A stretch of 64,000 bases of DNA from the NCBI RefSeq assembly GCF_000260715.1, contig NC_017834.1, positions 62,001 through 126,000 on the forward strand, read 5' to 3'. Under the pieces are notes generated by a model. That model was given only the letters and a program-made list of their open reading frames with translations, searched no databases and was not told the origin of the DNA. This document shows positions 45,246-53,940 of the stretch, one piece after another. Position 1 is the first letter of the stretch. Each line of letters starts with the position of its first letter. Origin of the DNA: Bifidobacterium animalis subsp. animalis ATCC 25527. Lineage in GTDB: Bacteria; Actinomycetota; Actinomycetes; Actinomycetales; Bifidobacteriaceae. The translations under genes were made by a program, and so were the position numbers.

Positions 45246-45450
45246 GTTACGGGCCATCCAAGCTCTTACGGGCTAGCCTTTTCTGCTACGGGCTAGGGCA
45301 GCACCTTGTATTTCCGGGATGCGGGAATTATGAAACCGCCATTTTTCAACAATCTTATGCCGGGAATATCTCGTGAGTCCTAGCCCGTAGCAGAAAAGGC
45401 TAGCCCGTAACGGTTTTGATAGCCCGTAACAGAGATCTTGGCCCGTAACA
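45246..45450. repeat. About 205-bp element with iterated inverted ends, copy 1
   Basis: The termini are TGTTACGGGCCA and TGGCCCGTAACA. A 32-bp arm (45266-45297, TTACGGGCTAGCC...) is repeated exactly inverted at 45379-45410 around 81 bp. TTACGGG-type motifs recur every 19-20 bp: three on the left, four on the right. A second element with the same design is at 51906-52120. Confidence 0.75.
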
Positions 45451-45491
45451 GATGAATACATGAATACATTCGTAGTGGCCGGGTTTTCGGT

Positions 45492-46544
45492 CTATTGAAC
45501 CAGGAAGCTCATGATGAGGATCAGCACGAAGCCGACGATGTCGACGGGGGTGAAGACCGAGCCGGTCCACAGCACCGACGAGATGGTGGCGGTCACCGGC
45601 TCGATCGTCGCCAGAAGCGTCGCACGCATTGAGCCGATGCGCACGACGCCCGCCATGAACAGCCAGAACGCGATCACGGTGCCCACGACCACCGTGAAGG
45701 CCATGAGCCACCAGCCGCGCGCGTCGAAATGCGGCGCGTTCTCCCACGGTTTGACGAATGGCAGCAATATGAGTCCGGAAATGAGGAAAGTGAGGCCGTT
45801 GAAGGTGAGATTGCCGTAGCGGGCGATGAGCCCCACCGGAATGATGGCGAGGCAGGCGCAGGAGAATGCGTCCATGAGACCCCAGAACAGGCCGGGCAGC
45901 GGCATCGACAGCGTGCTCAGCTTGCCGCCGGTGGCCAGCAGCCATACGCCCACGAACGCCAGGACGACGCCGATCACCTCGCGTTTCGACGGCCTGCGCT
46001 TCGCCCTCACGCACACATAGATGAGCACCATGAGCAGATTCACCGTCTGCAGCACGGTGGCGGTGCCCGCGTTCGTCCAATGGATCGAGAACAGGTAGGC
46101 CACCTGCACGAGCGTCACGCAGGTGAGCGCCGCGCCCACGAACTTCGGGTATTCGCGCCAGCTGGTCACCGCCGACCTGAGCGAGTGCGGCGTGCCGATC
46201 ATGGCGGCCACGAGGAAGATGATCCCCGCGATGATCTCGCGCACGCAGGCGATCCACAGCGGAGCCGCGTGGTATTCCTCCATGAGGATCTTCGACACCG
46301 CGCCATTGACGCCCCAGCATGTGCCGCCGATGAGCACGCATGCAATGCCGATGGCCATTTTCCGCGGCGTCTGCTCGAAGGAGGGCTCCTCCTCGTCTTT
46401 TCCCGACACCGTCTCCTCGATGAGCACGTCGCGCGCATCAGCCTGCTCGGTGGCCGCCGACCGCGCCAGCATCTCATGGAGTTCCTCCGGCGAATTCACG
46501 TTGCATGTGCCGTGGCCGTGCTGTGGATCGCTGTGTTCAGACAC
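45492..46544 (-). CDS. EamA/DMT family transporter
   Basis: Protein of 350 aa, GTG start with GAGAGGAG upstream. After a hydrophilic N-terminus of about 60 residues there are ten hydrophobic segments in two EamA repeats (ACVLIGGTCWGVNGAVSKIL; GLFWGLMDAFSCACLAIIPVG). Probably a metabolite or amino-acid exporter; the substrate is not predictable. The elongated acidic N-terminus is unusual for the family. Confidence 0.87.
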   Translation of the reverse strand: MSEHSDPQHGHGTCNVNSPEELHEMLARSAATEQADARDVLIEETVSGKDEEEPSFEQTPRKMAIGIACVLIGGTCWGVNGAVSKILMEEYHAAPLWIACVREIIAGIIFLVAAMIGTPHSLRSAVTSWREYPKFVGAALTCVTLVQVAYLFSIHWTNAGTATVLQTVNLLMVLIYVCVRAKRRPSKREVIGVVLAFVGVWLLATGGKLSTLSMPLPGLFWGLMDAFSCACLAIIPVGLIARYGNLTFNGLTFLISGLILLPFVKPWENAPHFDARGWWLMAFTVVVGTVIAFWLFMAGVVRIGSMRATLLATIEPVTATISSVLWTGSVFTPVDIVGFVLILIMSFLVQ

Positions 46545-46628
46545 CGGGGCTCCTCTCGCTCATCTCTCGCACGCATAGTATCGCGCAGGTCGTGAAATAC
46601 GGGCCCCGGCGGCGCGCCCCGCCCGAGT

Positions 46629-47714
46629 TCAGACGAGCACGGTGACCGGCTCGCTCGTTTGCAGGAACGTGAGGATCTCCTTCAGATACGGTGCCATCAC
46701 GCTGTTCGGCATCGTGAAGATCTCATGCACGGAGCCGGGCACGCGAATCATGCGGATGTCGCCGCCGTCCTTGCCCACGCGTTTGACGAAGCGATTCTGC
46801 GCCTTGTTGCGCACCCAGTGGTCGTTGGCCGCCTGGAACAGCAGGATTGGCGTCTCGATGCGCTCGCACATATGCGGGTCCTGCACGGCGATGGACAGGC
46901 GGATCGCCTGTCTCACCCACTCGTTCGCCGCGGCCGAGGTCTGGTAATGCGTGTTCGCGATGCGCAGCTTCTTCATCCATTCGAGACGCTGCATGCATGC
47001 GCCCTGGTTGTCTTTGATATCGATGAGCGGCGTGAACGCGTGCTGACCCGGTGCCATAGCCTTGCCGCGGCCCAGATCGCAGGCCGCGCCGCAGGCCAGC
47101 GCCGCCAGCCAATTCGGCACATGCAGATTCGCTTCGATCATGGGCGACGAGAGCACCGCCTTGTCAACGATGTTGGGGTAGCGCTCGAGCATGGCCGCTG
47201 CGATGCCGCCGCCCATCGAATGCGCGAACAGGACGAGCGGCTTCGAGCCCGCCATCGGGCGCGCGATCGTCCGCGCGCATTTCGCGAGATCGGCAACGTA
47301 GCGGTGCCATGTGTCGATGTACACAATCTGGTCGTTCCTCACATCGCGCGCGGAATAGCCATGCCCGCGGTGTTCGAGAATGCAGACGGAGAATCCGGCG
47401 AGCAGGAAGTACCATGCCATCTCCTTGTATTTGGCCGCGAACTCGGTGAATCCGTGCGAGATGAGCACGGTGCCATGGGTTTGGCGGGAGGCGCCGGGAA
47501 TCTGCAAGGCATGGAATTTCTCGACGTCGTAGCGTACGACATGCAGCTTGTTCGGAGTGCCGTTCGCCGTGTGCAGCGTGCGCAGTCTGTGCCCATGCCA
47601 ATCCGAGACGGCCGGGTCCATGTAGCCGTCATGCATGCACGAATCGAGGGCCGGCAGGGCGGTGGCCTCGAGATCCTGCTGGAATTCGTGTTCGTTGATC
47701 ATCGCGATTTCCAT
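46629..47714 (-). CDS. Alpha/beta hydrolase, lysophospholipase-like
   Basis: Protein of 361 aa, cytoplasmic. The nucleophile Ser is in LFAHSMGGGIAA, the oxyanion region in VLISHGFTEFAAKY, the Asp probably in LFQAANDHWV and the His in VPGSVHEIF. LEHRGHGYSARD matches the PldB/monoglyceride-lipase group. AAAGG precedes the ATG. Substrate unknown. Confidence 0.88.
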   Translation of the reverse strand: MEIAMINEHEFQQDLEATALPALDSCMHDGYMDPAVSDWHGHRLRTLHTANGTPNKLHVVRYDVEKFHALQIPGASRQTHGTVLISHGFTEFAAKYKEMAWYFLLAGFSVCILEHRGHGYSARDVRNDQIVYIDTWHRYVADLAKCARTIARPMAGSKPLVLFAHSMGGGIAAAMLERYPNIVDKAVLSSPMIEANLHVPNWLAALACGAACDLGRGKAMAPGQHAFTPLIDIKDNQGACMQRLEWMKKLRIANTHYQTSAAANEWVRQAIRLSIAVQDPHMCERIETPILLFQAANDHWVRNKAQNRFVKRVGKDGGDIRMIRVPGSVHEIFTMPNSVMAPYLKEILTFLQTSEPVTVLV

Positions 47715-47892
47715 GGGCTGCCTTTCGTCGGGTGAAACTGAAGACCAGCGTAGTCTGCGCGTGATATCACGTGAAATATTCGGCTGCCAGAGTCGAAAAC
47801 GTGTAGCGCGGTGCGCGTAATCAGGGTGGGGGCGGGGAGGGCGAGCCTAGAATCTGTGGAAGAAATACAGGAATTTTAGGAAAGGAAGCGTC

Positions 47893-48231
47893 ATGGTAGC
47901 GCAGAACATCATCATGACTGTCCTCAACGTGATCGTGCTGGTCGCGCTGCTGGTGTTCGGTGTGTATGCGGTGTACAACAACAAGCCGAATTTCGAGCTC
48001 ACGCCGGCGCATCTCTATGACCAGCAGATGGGGCAGAAATACGGCATCTGGGTATTTATTTGCGTGATCATCAGCTGGCTCGTCACGCTGCCCGGCCTGT
48101 TCGGGCCGCTGAGCAACACGTGGAACCAGATTCTGTGGTGGGTCGAGCTCATCTTCAACATCGCCACGCTCGTGTTCTGCGTGCTCGCGTCGTTCTACTA
48201 CAGCAGGCTGAACACGCGCCCGCACGACTGA
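47893..48231 (+). CDS. Small membrane protein, hypothetical
   Basis: Protein of 112 aa with three hydrophobic segments (VLNVIVLVALLVFGVYAVY; IWVFICVIISWLVTLPGLF; WWVELIFNIATLVFCVLASF). AGGAAAGGAAG precedes the ATG and a clean intrinsic terminator follows, so it is a genuine single-gene unit. Not recognised as a named family. Confidence 0.75.
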   Translation: MVAQNIIMTVLNVIVLVALLVFGVYAVYNNKPNFELTPAHLYDQQMGQKYGIWVFICVIISWLVTLPGLFGPLSNTWNQILWWVELIFNIATLVFCVLASFYYSRLNTRPHD

Positions 48232-48245
48232 TCAGCCGTTCCACA

Positions 48246-48267
48246 GGCCTCCCCCGGGAGGCTTTTT
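48246..48267 (+). terminator. Intrinsic terminator
   Basis: GCCTCCC and GGGAGGC stem with a very tight loop, followed by TTTTTTG. The only textbook rho-independent terminator in the window. Confidence 0.85.
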
Positions 48268-48310
48268 TGTTACGATGTGCTGGGATTCCACGGTGTGACG
48301 GGAGGTCGCG

Positions 48311-49264
48311 ATGAGTCCGGAGAAATTGGCGCGGTTTGCGGATTCCTGGAAATACTTCGTGTGCCCGCTGTGCCGTGAAGAGCTACGGCTGGAGGGCACG
48401 AGTCTGCATTGCGAACGCGGTCACACCTACGATGTGGCGCGGCAGGGGTACGTGAATCTGGCGCCCGGCGCGCGGCAGTCGGAATACTACAGCCGGGAGT
48501 CGTTCGAGAACCGCGGCAGGATTCTCGGTGCCGGCTATTACTCGCATATCGTCGACGCCGTGCTCAGTGCCGTGAGGCGGTATTGCGGGCAGATTGCCGC
48601 GCCCATCGATTTCGCGGGTCTGCGCACGCGTTCCGGCGCGCAATTGCGCGGCGCACGCGGGCGTGTGGATCTGCGGGGGAGCGGGCCTCAGATGCGCGCG
48701 CCGGTGATACTCGACGTCGGCTGCGGAGAGGGGTTCTACGCGCGCGCCGTGCAGGCGGCGCATCCGGATGCCACGGTGCTCGCGTTCGACATCTCCAAAG
48801 ACTCCGTGCAGCTGGCGGCGCGCGAGGATGTGGCGTGCGCGGTGAAATGGTTTGTCGGGAACCTGGCTGAACTGCCGGTGCGAGACGGTGCCGTGGACTG
48901 CGTGCTCGACGTGTTCTCGCCGGTCAACTACGCGGAATTCACGCGCGTGCTCGGCGGCTCGGGCGTGGTAATCAAGGTGGTGCCCGGCGCGCGGCATGAC
49001 GGGCAGCTGCGCGAGCTCGCACGCGGGCAACTGCGGCACGGCGACTATTCGAACGAGCAGGTCGTGACGCAGTTCGCCGAGCATTTCGATGTGCTGGAGC
49101 GCCGGCTCGTCTCCCAAACCTTCCCGATGCCGGCCGAGGATGTGCTCGCCTTCGCCCGCATGACGCCGTTGCTGTTCAACGTGGACGTGGATTCGCTTGA
49201 TCTCTCCCGGATTCATGAGCTCACCGTGGAGGCGGAGATCCTCGTGGGAAGCGTGTGCGAATAG
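48311..49264 (+). CDS. 23S rRNA guanine-N1 methyltransferase, RlmA family
   Basis: Protein of 317 aa. The N-terminal zinc ribbon is CPLCREEL...CERGHTYD followed by VARQGYVNL, the RlmA hallmark. The SAM-binding motif is VILDVGCGEGFYARAV; DVFSPVN is the family's later motif. GGGAGG precedes the ATG. About 30 residues (near 100-130, Arg/Gly-rich) are inserted between ribbon and catalytic domain compared with typical members. The next gene starts at the base after its stop. Confidence 0.9.
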   Translation: MSPEKLARFADSWKYFVCPLCREELRLEGTSLHCERGHTYDVARQGYVNLAPGARQSEYYSRESFENRGRILGAGYYSHIVDAVLSAVRRYCGQIAAPIDFAGLRTRSGAQLRGARGRVDLRGSGPQMRAPVILDVGCGEGFYARAVQAAHPDATVLAFDISKDSVQLAAREDVACAVKWFVGNLAELPVRDGAVDCVLDVFSPVNYAEFTRVLGGSGVVIKVVPGARHDGQLRELARGQLRHGDYSNEQVVTQFAEHFDVLERRLVSQTFPMPAEDVLAFARMTPLLFNVDVDSLDLSRIHELTVEAEILVGSVCE

Positions 49265-50743
49265 ATGCGCAGACTGGGTGCGAAACGGCGGATGCGGCGC
49301 ATCCCAATCAAGCAGATCTACAAGTCGCCGGTGGAATTGCAGAGTTTCGCCGCATACCGGCTGCTCAAGATGATGGTCGTGATCGCCGTGGTCACCGTCG
49401 TGGCGTTCGCGTTGCGCATCGTGTTCAACGACCAGGAGCCGTTCTCGCTCGACATCGTGAGCATGCTCCGCGAGCGTTTCGACAGGACCTTCCAGCTTGG
49501 CGACGAGACGACGAGCCCGGTGGATTTCATCACCGCCATGTGGGGCGTGGTGGTCACGATCTGCCTTGGCGTCGCCTTCCAGAGCGAGCGGTTCGTGTCG
49601 GACAGGGACGCGATCGGCAGCTTCAGCAGTCTGCTCATCTGCTCGGCGCTGGCCACTTCGTTCATCACCGGGTTCTGGATACCGGAGATGTACCACACCA
49701 ACGGAATCGCCAAGACCGTCATCATCACTGGGGCGGGCGCTCTGCTGATGGGGTGGATTCTCAACTACGGCAGCCAGATCTACATCACCCACCGATCCAT
49801 GCGGCGCAACGAGCAGGCGCGTGACGCCGATTTGCGCCAGTATGCGAGACTCGAGAACACGCGGCCGGGGTATTGGCGGCTGCTGTGGCGGGCGGTCGCC
49901 GTGTGCGTGGCCGATATGGCGTTCTGGTCGGTGCTCTCGTCGGCGACCGGGCAGATCGCACATCTGCGCAGCGGACGGGGGATGGCGCTGCTGCTGGCGT
50001 CCTCGCTGCTCTCCACGGGAATCGTCGTGTTGCACGCCTATGTGCGGAATCGGTTCGTCGAATCGATTCCGGACCGTGGCTGGAGCCTCATGGCCTCCTT
50101 CGCGCTCGGTCTCTTCTCGCTCGTCGTCATGTGGTATGTGCTGGCGGTGCTGTGGGCGGCGATGGCGCAGGGAGCCGACGGACGACGGTATGTGCTGGCG
50201 GTGCTGGGGGCATGGTGCCTGGCGAATCTGCTGTTTGGCCGGGCCGTGTTCGGTTTGCGGGTGCTCCACCCGTTTCGCGGACTGCTCCAGGATGCGCGGT
50301 TCACGCAGAAGGCGATGCAATGGCAGCATTATGAGCTGTTCGCGCAGTTTGTGGAATCCAACGCGCTTCCCCGGCATGATGTGAGCGAGTATGGCATGGA
50401 TCTGCGGCTATTGGTCATTCCGTGGAAGGAGCTGGAGACGGCGCTTGCAGACGGCGTGACGGAACTGGAGCTCGTGCCCGAGTGCGCCTCGCTGTTTTTC
50501 CCCGATGCCAGGAAAGACGGCATTCCACTGGTCGCGTTTTCCTCGGATGAGCTCAAAGCGCTGATCCGGTCCAGACGCAAGTCGCGCGACTGGAAGGCCA
50601 CTCCTGATCTGAACCGCCGCGCATTCCGGGAGCTGGTGCGTTGCCCGGTCCATCTGGATGAGACGATCAACGAGACCCTGTGCCTGTATCTCGCGCTGAT
50701 ATGCGACGATGTCAGATATGTGACCCTGCTGCACGATGCGTAG
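49265..50743 (+). CDS. Polytopic membrane protein, hypothetical
   Basis: Protein of 492 aa. Basic N-terminus (MRRLGAKRRMRR) and about eight hydrophobic segments up to residue 345, in two sets of four separated by a hydrophilic loop at about 180-205. A soluble C-terminal domain of about 140 residues has no motif I recognise. It starts directly after the methyltransferase stop without a clear ribosome binding site, so translation may be coupled. Confidence 0.75.
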   Translation: MRRLGAKRRMRRIPIKQIYKSPVELQSFAAYRLLKMMVVIAVVTVVAFALRIVFNDQEPFSLDIVSMLRERFDRTFQLGDETTSPVDFITAMWGVVVTICLGVAFQSERFVSDRDAIGSFSSLLICSALATSFITGFWIPEMYHTNGIAKTVIITGAGALLMGWILNYGSQIYITHRSMRRNEQARDADLRQYARLENTRPGYWRLLWRAVAVCVADMAFWSVLSSATGQIAHLRSGRGMALLLASSLLSTGIVVLHAYVRNRFVESIPDRGWSLMASFALGLFSLVVMWYVLAVLWAAMAQGADGRRYVLAVLGAWCLANLLFGRAVFGLRVLHPFRGLLQDARFTQKAMQWQHYELFAQFVESNALPRHDVSEYGMDLRLLVIPWKELETALADGVTELELVPECASLFFPDARKDGIPLVAFSSDELKALIRSRRKSRDWKATPDLNRRAFRELVRCPVHLDETINETLCLYLALICDDVRYVTLLHDA

Positions 50744-50785
50744 GCGAATGGGTGGGCCGTGCACATGCGAGCAAGCATGCGAGTA

Positions 50786-50832
50786 TGCGTAAAAGGAGAC
50801 AGGCAGTGCGCCCAGATGCCTCTTTTTACGCA
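50786..50832. repeat. 47-bp inverted-half-site unit 17
   Basis: Arms TGCGTAAAAGGAGACA and ATGCCTCTTTTTACGCA in the convergent gap. Confidence 0.8.
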
Positions 50833-50843
50833 GAAGGGAAAAG

Positions 50844-50883
50844 TATTGGGGCTGCGGTTCCGCACAGAACCGCAGCCCCAATA
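50844..50883 (-). terminator. Hairpin terminator of the first GlsB-like gene
   Basis: A 16-bp perfect stem (TATTGGGGCTGCGGTT with AACCGCAGCCCCAATA) around an 8-nt loop, 17 bp beyond the stop. Probably bidirectional. Confidence 0.75.
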
Positions 50884-50899
50884 ATGGCTACAGATGAAA

Positions 50900-51154
50900 T
50901 CAGTTCTTTGCTGAAGACCTCATGAGGAAGAAGGAAACCACTGCGACGACAACGACCGCGCCGATCAGCGACGGGATGATCGCCATGCCCGCGAGCTGTG
51001 GTCCCCAGTGACCCAACAGCGCCTCACCGAGTGCAGAACCCACCAGGCCGGCGATGATGTTGCTGATCCATCCCATTGCACCGCTGCGATGGGTGATGGC
51101 ACCGGCGATTGCACCGATGATTGCTCCGACAATAAGAACCCATAACCAATGCAT
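50900..51154 (-). CDS. GlsB/YeaQ/YmgE family small membrane protein (1)
   Basis: Protein of 84 aa with three hydrophobic segments and the family signature GAIAGAITH..GWISNIIAGLVGSALG, ending in a short polar tail. AAAGGAGG precedes the ATG. Family members are stress-associated membrane proteins of unknown mechanism. A paralogue with about two thirds identity lies 270 bp upstream in the same orientation. Confidence 0.9.
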   Translation of the reverse strand: MHWLWVLIVGAIIGAIAGAITHRSGAMGWISNIIAGLVGSALGEALLGHWGPQLAGMAIIPSLIGAVVVVAVVSFFLMRSSAKN

Positions 51155-51425
51155 AATTATTCCTCCTTTGGGTTATATATTCGGATATACGGGATTGTAA
51201 AATGCACGGCAGCAAGTCGTGTTTATTTGTGCTATGAGGTGAAATTATGCAGTTTTGAGATAAAACAGCCGCATGAAAATTTGCAGTGTGCTATACGCTT
51301 CGCATATCATAAACGAGCGTAAATATTCAGCCTTTATTCATAATGCGCGTCAGCTTGGGCATGAAAAAACGGGGCGCCGGTTGAGCCGGGTCCCGCGAAT
51401 CCAGATTATTGAGTTCGGCAGATTG

Positions 51426-51674
51426 CTATGCGCGAACCTTCATGACGATGAAGCTGACGATGGCGACCACAATGACCGCGCCGAGGATGGACGGTACGAC
51501 CGCCATGCCCCCGAGCGACGGCCCCCAGGAACCGAAGAGTCCCTGACCGAGCGCCGAACCGGCCAAGCCTGCCAGAATGTTGCTGATCCAGCCCATCGAA
51601 TGCCCGTTGTTGGTGATCGCACCTGCGATCGCTCCGATGACTGCGCCTACAATAAGTGTCCAAATCCAAAACAT
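51426..51674 (-). CDS. GlsB/YeaQ/YmgE family small membrane protein (2)
   Basis: Protein of 82 aa (MFWIWTLIVGAVIGAIAGAI), nearly collinear with the gene at 50900-51154. The ATG at 51674 is preferred, since AAAGGA sits 9 nt upstream; the ATG three codons earlier is too close to it. A tandem duplication is likely. The 271-bp gap between them holds no recognised feature beyond an A+T-rich stretch. Confidence 0.88.
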   Translation of the reverse strand: MFWIWTLIVGAVIGAIAGAITNNGHSMGWISNILAGLAGSALGQGLFGSWGPSLGGMAVVPSILGAVIVVAIVSFIVMKVRA

Positions 51675-51905
51675 GGTGTCCATCCTTTCAGTTGTTGATG
51701 AACCAATACCTTCACTCTACGGGAGGCGCGACGGCCGCGTATCGCTTTGTGCTGTGGTGATATTCTGTTTTGTTTGGAATTCCGCCGTTTTGAGCGCGCA
51801 GTAGGTGCGCGGTGCCCGGCGTTGTCCCTGTGCACAGGTGATGTTCAGGAAGCATGCCTGCTGGTGTGCTACACGCGCAAGCCCCGCGTGTCCGTGCCGT
51901 GTGGT

Positions 51906-52120
51906 TTGCGGGATGTCATTATTCCTTACGGGATAGCGTTATTCCTTACGGGATAGCCGGACTTTTGCAATGCCGCCGATGCCGGCGGTGAAATCTACCC
52001 TTTTGCACCATATGAAAAGCTGGAAGTGCCCTACTGATGTCACTTTCGCACAATTTCGCGCAATGTTGTCGATGGCCGATTATCCCGTAACAGATAATGA
52101 TATCCCGTAACGGATAATGG
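51906..52120. repeat. About 205-bp element with iterated inverted ends, copy 2
   Basis: Left arm 51917-51960 and right arm 52076-52119 are inverted with 35 of 44 positions matching. TTACGGGATAGCGTTATTCC is a 20-bp unit repeated on the left (third degenerate copy from 51906); TATCCCGTAACAGATAATGA is repeated on the right. The core TTACGGGATA resembles TTACGGGCTA of the element at 45246. The centre (about 115 bp) is unrelated and non-coding. Confidence 0.7.
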
Positions 52121-52197
52121 CGTGTTGTCGGCGAATGGCGGCGTATTTCGCGAGTTTGGTGCCCTTTTGATGCCTTCTATTGATATGCGGCAAAGCA

Positions 52198-52229
52198 AAA
52201 CGGCTGATTTCGTCGGAAATCAGCCGTTT
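52198..52229 (-). terminator. Hairpin downstream of tRNA-Leu
   Basis: AAACGGCTGATTTC and GAAATCAGCCGTTT pair perfectly around a 4-nt loop, directly after the tRNA 3' end. The same hairpin with one loop change follows tRNA-Gly (61307-61340). Confidence 0.75.
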
Positions 52230-52234
52230 CTTGT

Positions 52235-52320
52235 TGGTGCGAGCGGCGGGACTTGAACCCGCACGAGCATGAGCTCACTGCCACCTGAAGACAGCGCGTC
52301 TACCATTCCGCCACGCTCGC
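52235..52320 (-). tRNA. tRNA-Leu (anticodon CAG)
   Basis: Acceptor GCGAGCG pairs with CGCTCGC; anticodon stem CTGTC/GGCAG holds loop TTCAGGT. A long variable arm (TGAGCTCATGCTCG) confirms class II, and GGTTCAAGTCC is the T arm. The encoded CCA end occupies 52235-52237. Confidence 0.95.
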
Positions 52321-52449
52321 AGACAAAGAATTAGATTACACCAATGCTCGCAATAGTGCAATTCGGCGTGTTGCAACACGATCATGGAAACGGGTGCCGG
52401 ATGCTCGACCTCGCGAACGCCCGGCACCCGCCCGCTGAACATCTGGCGT

Positions 52450-53898
52450 TCACTCGTCGTGTGCGAGTGCGCGGAACTGGTCGGGGTCGATCACTTTCTT
52501 GTGCTCGCGGCCCTCCTTGGCTCCTTCGGCACGCTCGTACGCGTCCACGCGCTTCCAGCCGGCGAAATCGATTGGCCGCACGCCGCGCTCCGCAAGCAGA
52601 CGGTCGATCGACTCGGGGTCGCGGTCGGGCGCGAGACGTGCGTTCTCCTTGTTCTGTGCGAGGTCTTCGAGCATGGCAGTCACGATCATCAGCGCGTCGG
52701 ACTTCGTCGAACCGATGAGTCCCACCGGCCCGCGCTTCGCCCAGCCGGTAGCATAGAGGCGTTCGCGCACTTCGCCGTTCTCATGATCCACAGTGATGCG
52801 GCCGTCGCCGTTCGCGTTGGCCAAATGCGCGCCGCCCTCGTCGTAGGCGATGCCCGGCACCGATTCCGGCTTGTAGCCGATGGCATGGTACACGGCCTCG
52901 ACCGGATAGTCGGTGAATTCGCCGGTGCGATGCATCTTGCCGTCCGCGCCGGTCTCGGTGCGCTCCACGCGAATGTCGACCACCTTGCCGTCTTCGCCGA
53001 GAATCTCGGTGGGTGCGGAATTGAAGTGGATGTAGTACTTGCGGTCGGCCGGGTTGCCTTCGAAGTCGACGTCGCCGTCGTCTTCCATGTCTTCGGCCAT
53101 GTCGCGAATCACGAACAGCTCCTCCACCATCTGGCGCGTGAGCTTGTCTTTGCCCGCCTCCTCGATCGTGTCGTCGTCGAGCTCGAAGTCGTCTTCGTCA
53201 ATGATGAGCTGCACACCGGGCAGCTTCTCCATTTCGCGCAGCTCCTGCACCGAGAACTTCGCCTGCGCGACGCCGCGGCGAATGAACAAGTGGAGTTCCT
53301 TCGCCTTGTTGTTCTTGATGCCCTCGTACACGTTGTCGGGAATGTCGGTTTTCGCACGCAGATCGTCGGCGTTGCGCATGAGTTCGCGCGCGACGTCCAT
53401 CGCCACATTGCCGCCGCCGATCACCGCGACGCGTTCCGCTTCGAGCGGCCATTCGCGCACGCCGGTCGGGTAGCCGTCGTACCACTCCACAAAGCGCGCG
53501 GCACCGTACACCCCGTCGAGATCGGCGCCCGGAATTGTGAGCGGCTTGTCTTTGATCGCACCGGTCGCGAACAGAATCGCGTCGTACCGTTCAAGCAGAT
53601 CCTCGAGCGTCACATCCTTGCCGAACTCGACGTCGGCGTAGAGATGGATGTTCGGATTATCGAGCGTCTTCTCGAGCGCCGATGCAATGAATTTGATCGA
53701 CGGATGATCCGGCGCCACGCCATAGCGCACGAGGCCGAACGGCACCGGCAGTTTCTCGAACAGATCGATGCGCGCGTCCGTGCCGAGTCCGAGTTCGTCG
53801 CCGAGCTTGGCGAGCTGGCGCAGGAAGATGTCGGAGGAGTAGACGCCGGCCGGGCCCGCGCCGATAACAGCAATACGAAGTTCAGAATCTTGAGTCAC
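52450..53898 (-). CDS. fprA: Ferredoxin/flavodoxin-NADP+ reductase, adrenodoxin-reductase type
   Basis: FAD/NADPH enzyme of 482 aa. The FAD site is VIGAGPAGVYSSD, the adrenodoxin-reductase signature VPFGLVRYGVAPDHP follows, and VIGGGNVAMDVARELMR binds NADP. A late GWAKRGPVGLIGSTKSDA is typical of FprA. An Asp/Glu-rich insertion lies at about residues 230-265. It transfers electrons between NADPH and ferredoxin. The upstream gap is filled with repeats. Confidence 0.93.
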   Translation of the reverse strand: MTQDSELRIAVIGAGPAGVYSSDIFLRQLAKLGDELGLGTDARIDLFEKLPVPFGLVRYGVAPDHPSIKFIASALEKTLDNPNIHLYADVEFGKDVTLEDLLERYDAILFATGAIKDKPLTIPGADLDGVYGAARFVEWYDGYPTGVREWPLEAERVAVIGGGNVAMDVARELMRNADDLRAKTDIPDNVYEGIKNNKAKELHLFIRRGVAQAKFSVQELREMEKLPGVQLIIDEDDFELDDDTIEEAGKDKLTRQMVEELFVIRDMAEDMEDDGDVDFEGNPADRKYYIHFNSAPTEILGEDGKVVDIRVERTETGADGKMHRTGEFTDYPVEAVYHAIGYKPESVPGIAYDEGGAHLANANGDGRITVDHENGEVRERLYATGWAKRGPVGLIGSTKSDALMIVTAMLEDLAQNKENARLAPDRDPESIDRLLAERGVRPIDFAGWKRVDAYERAEGAKEGREHKKVIDPDQFRALAHDE

Positions 53899-53940
53899 GA
53901 GAATAGATTAGCCCACACTCGCGAATCTGTGAAGAGCCGC

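Noticed and set aside
48383..50377. 664-codon minus-strand frame
   Set aside because: Runs antisense through two real genes (rRNA methyltransferase and membrane protein); His/Arg-rich with no domain.
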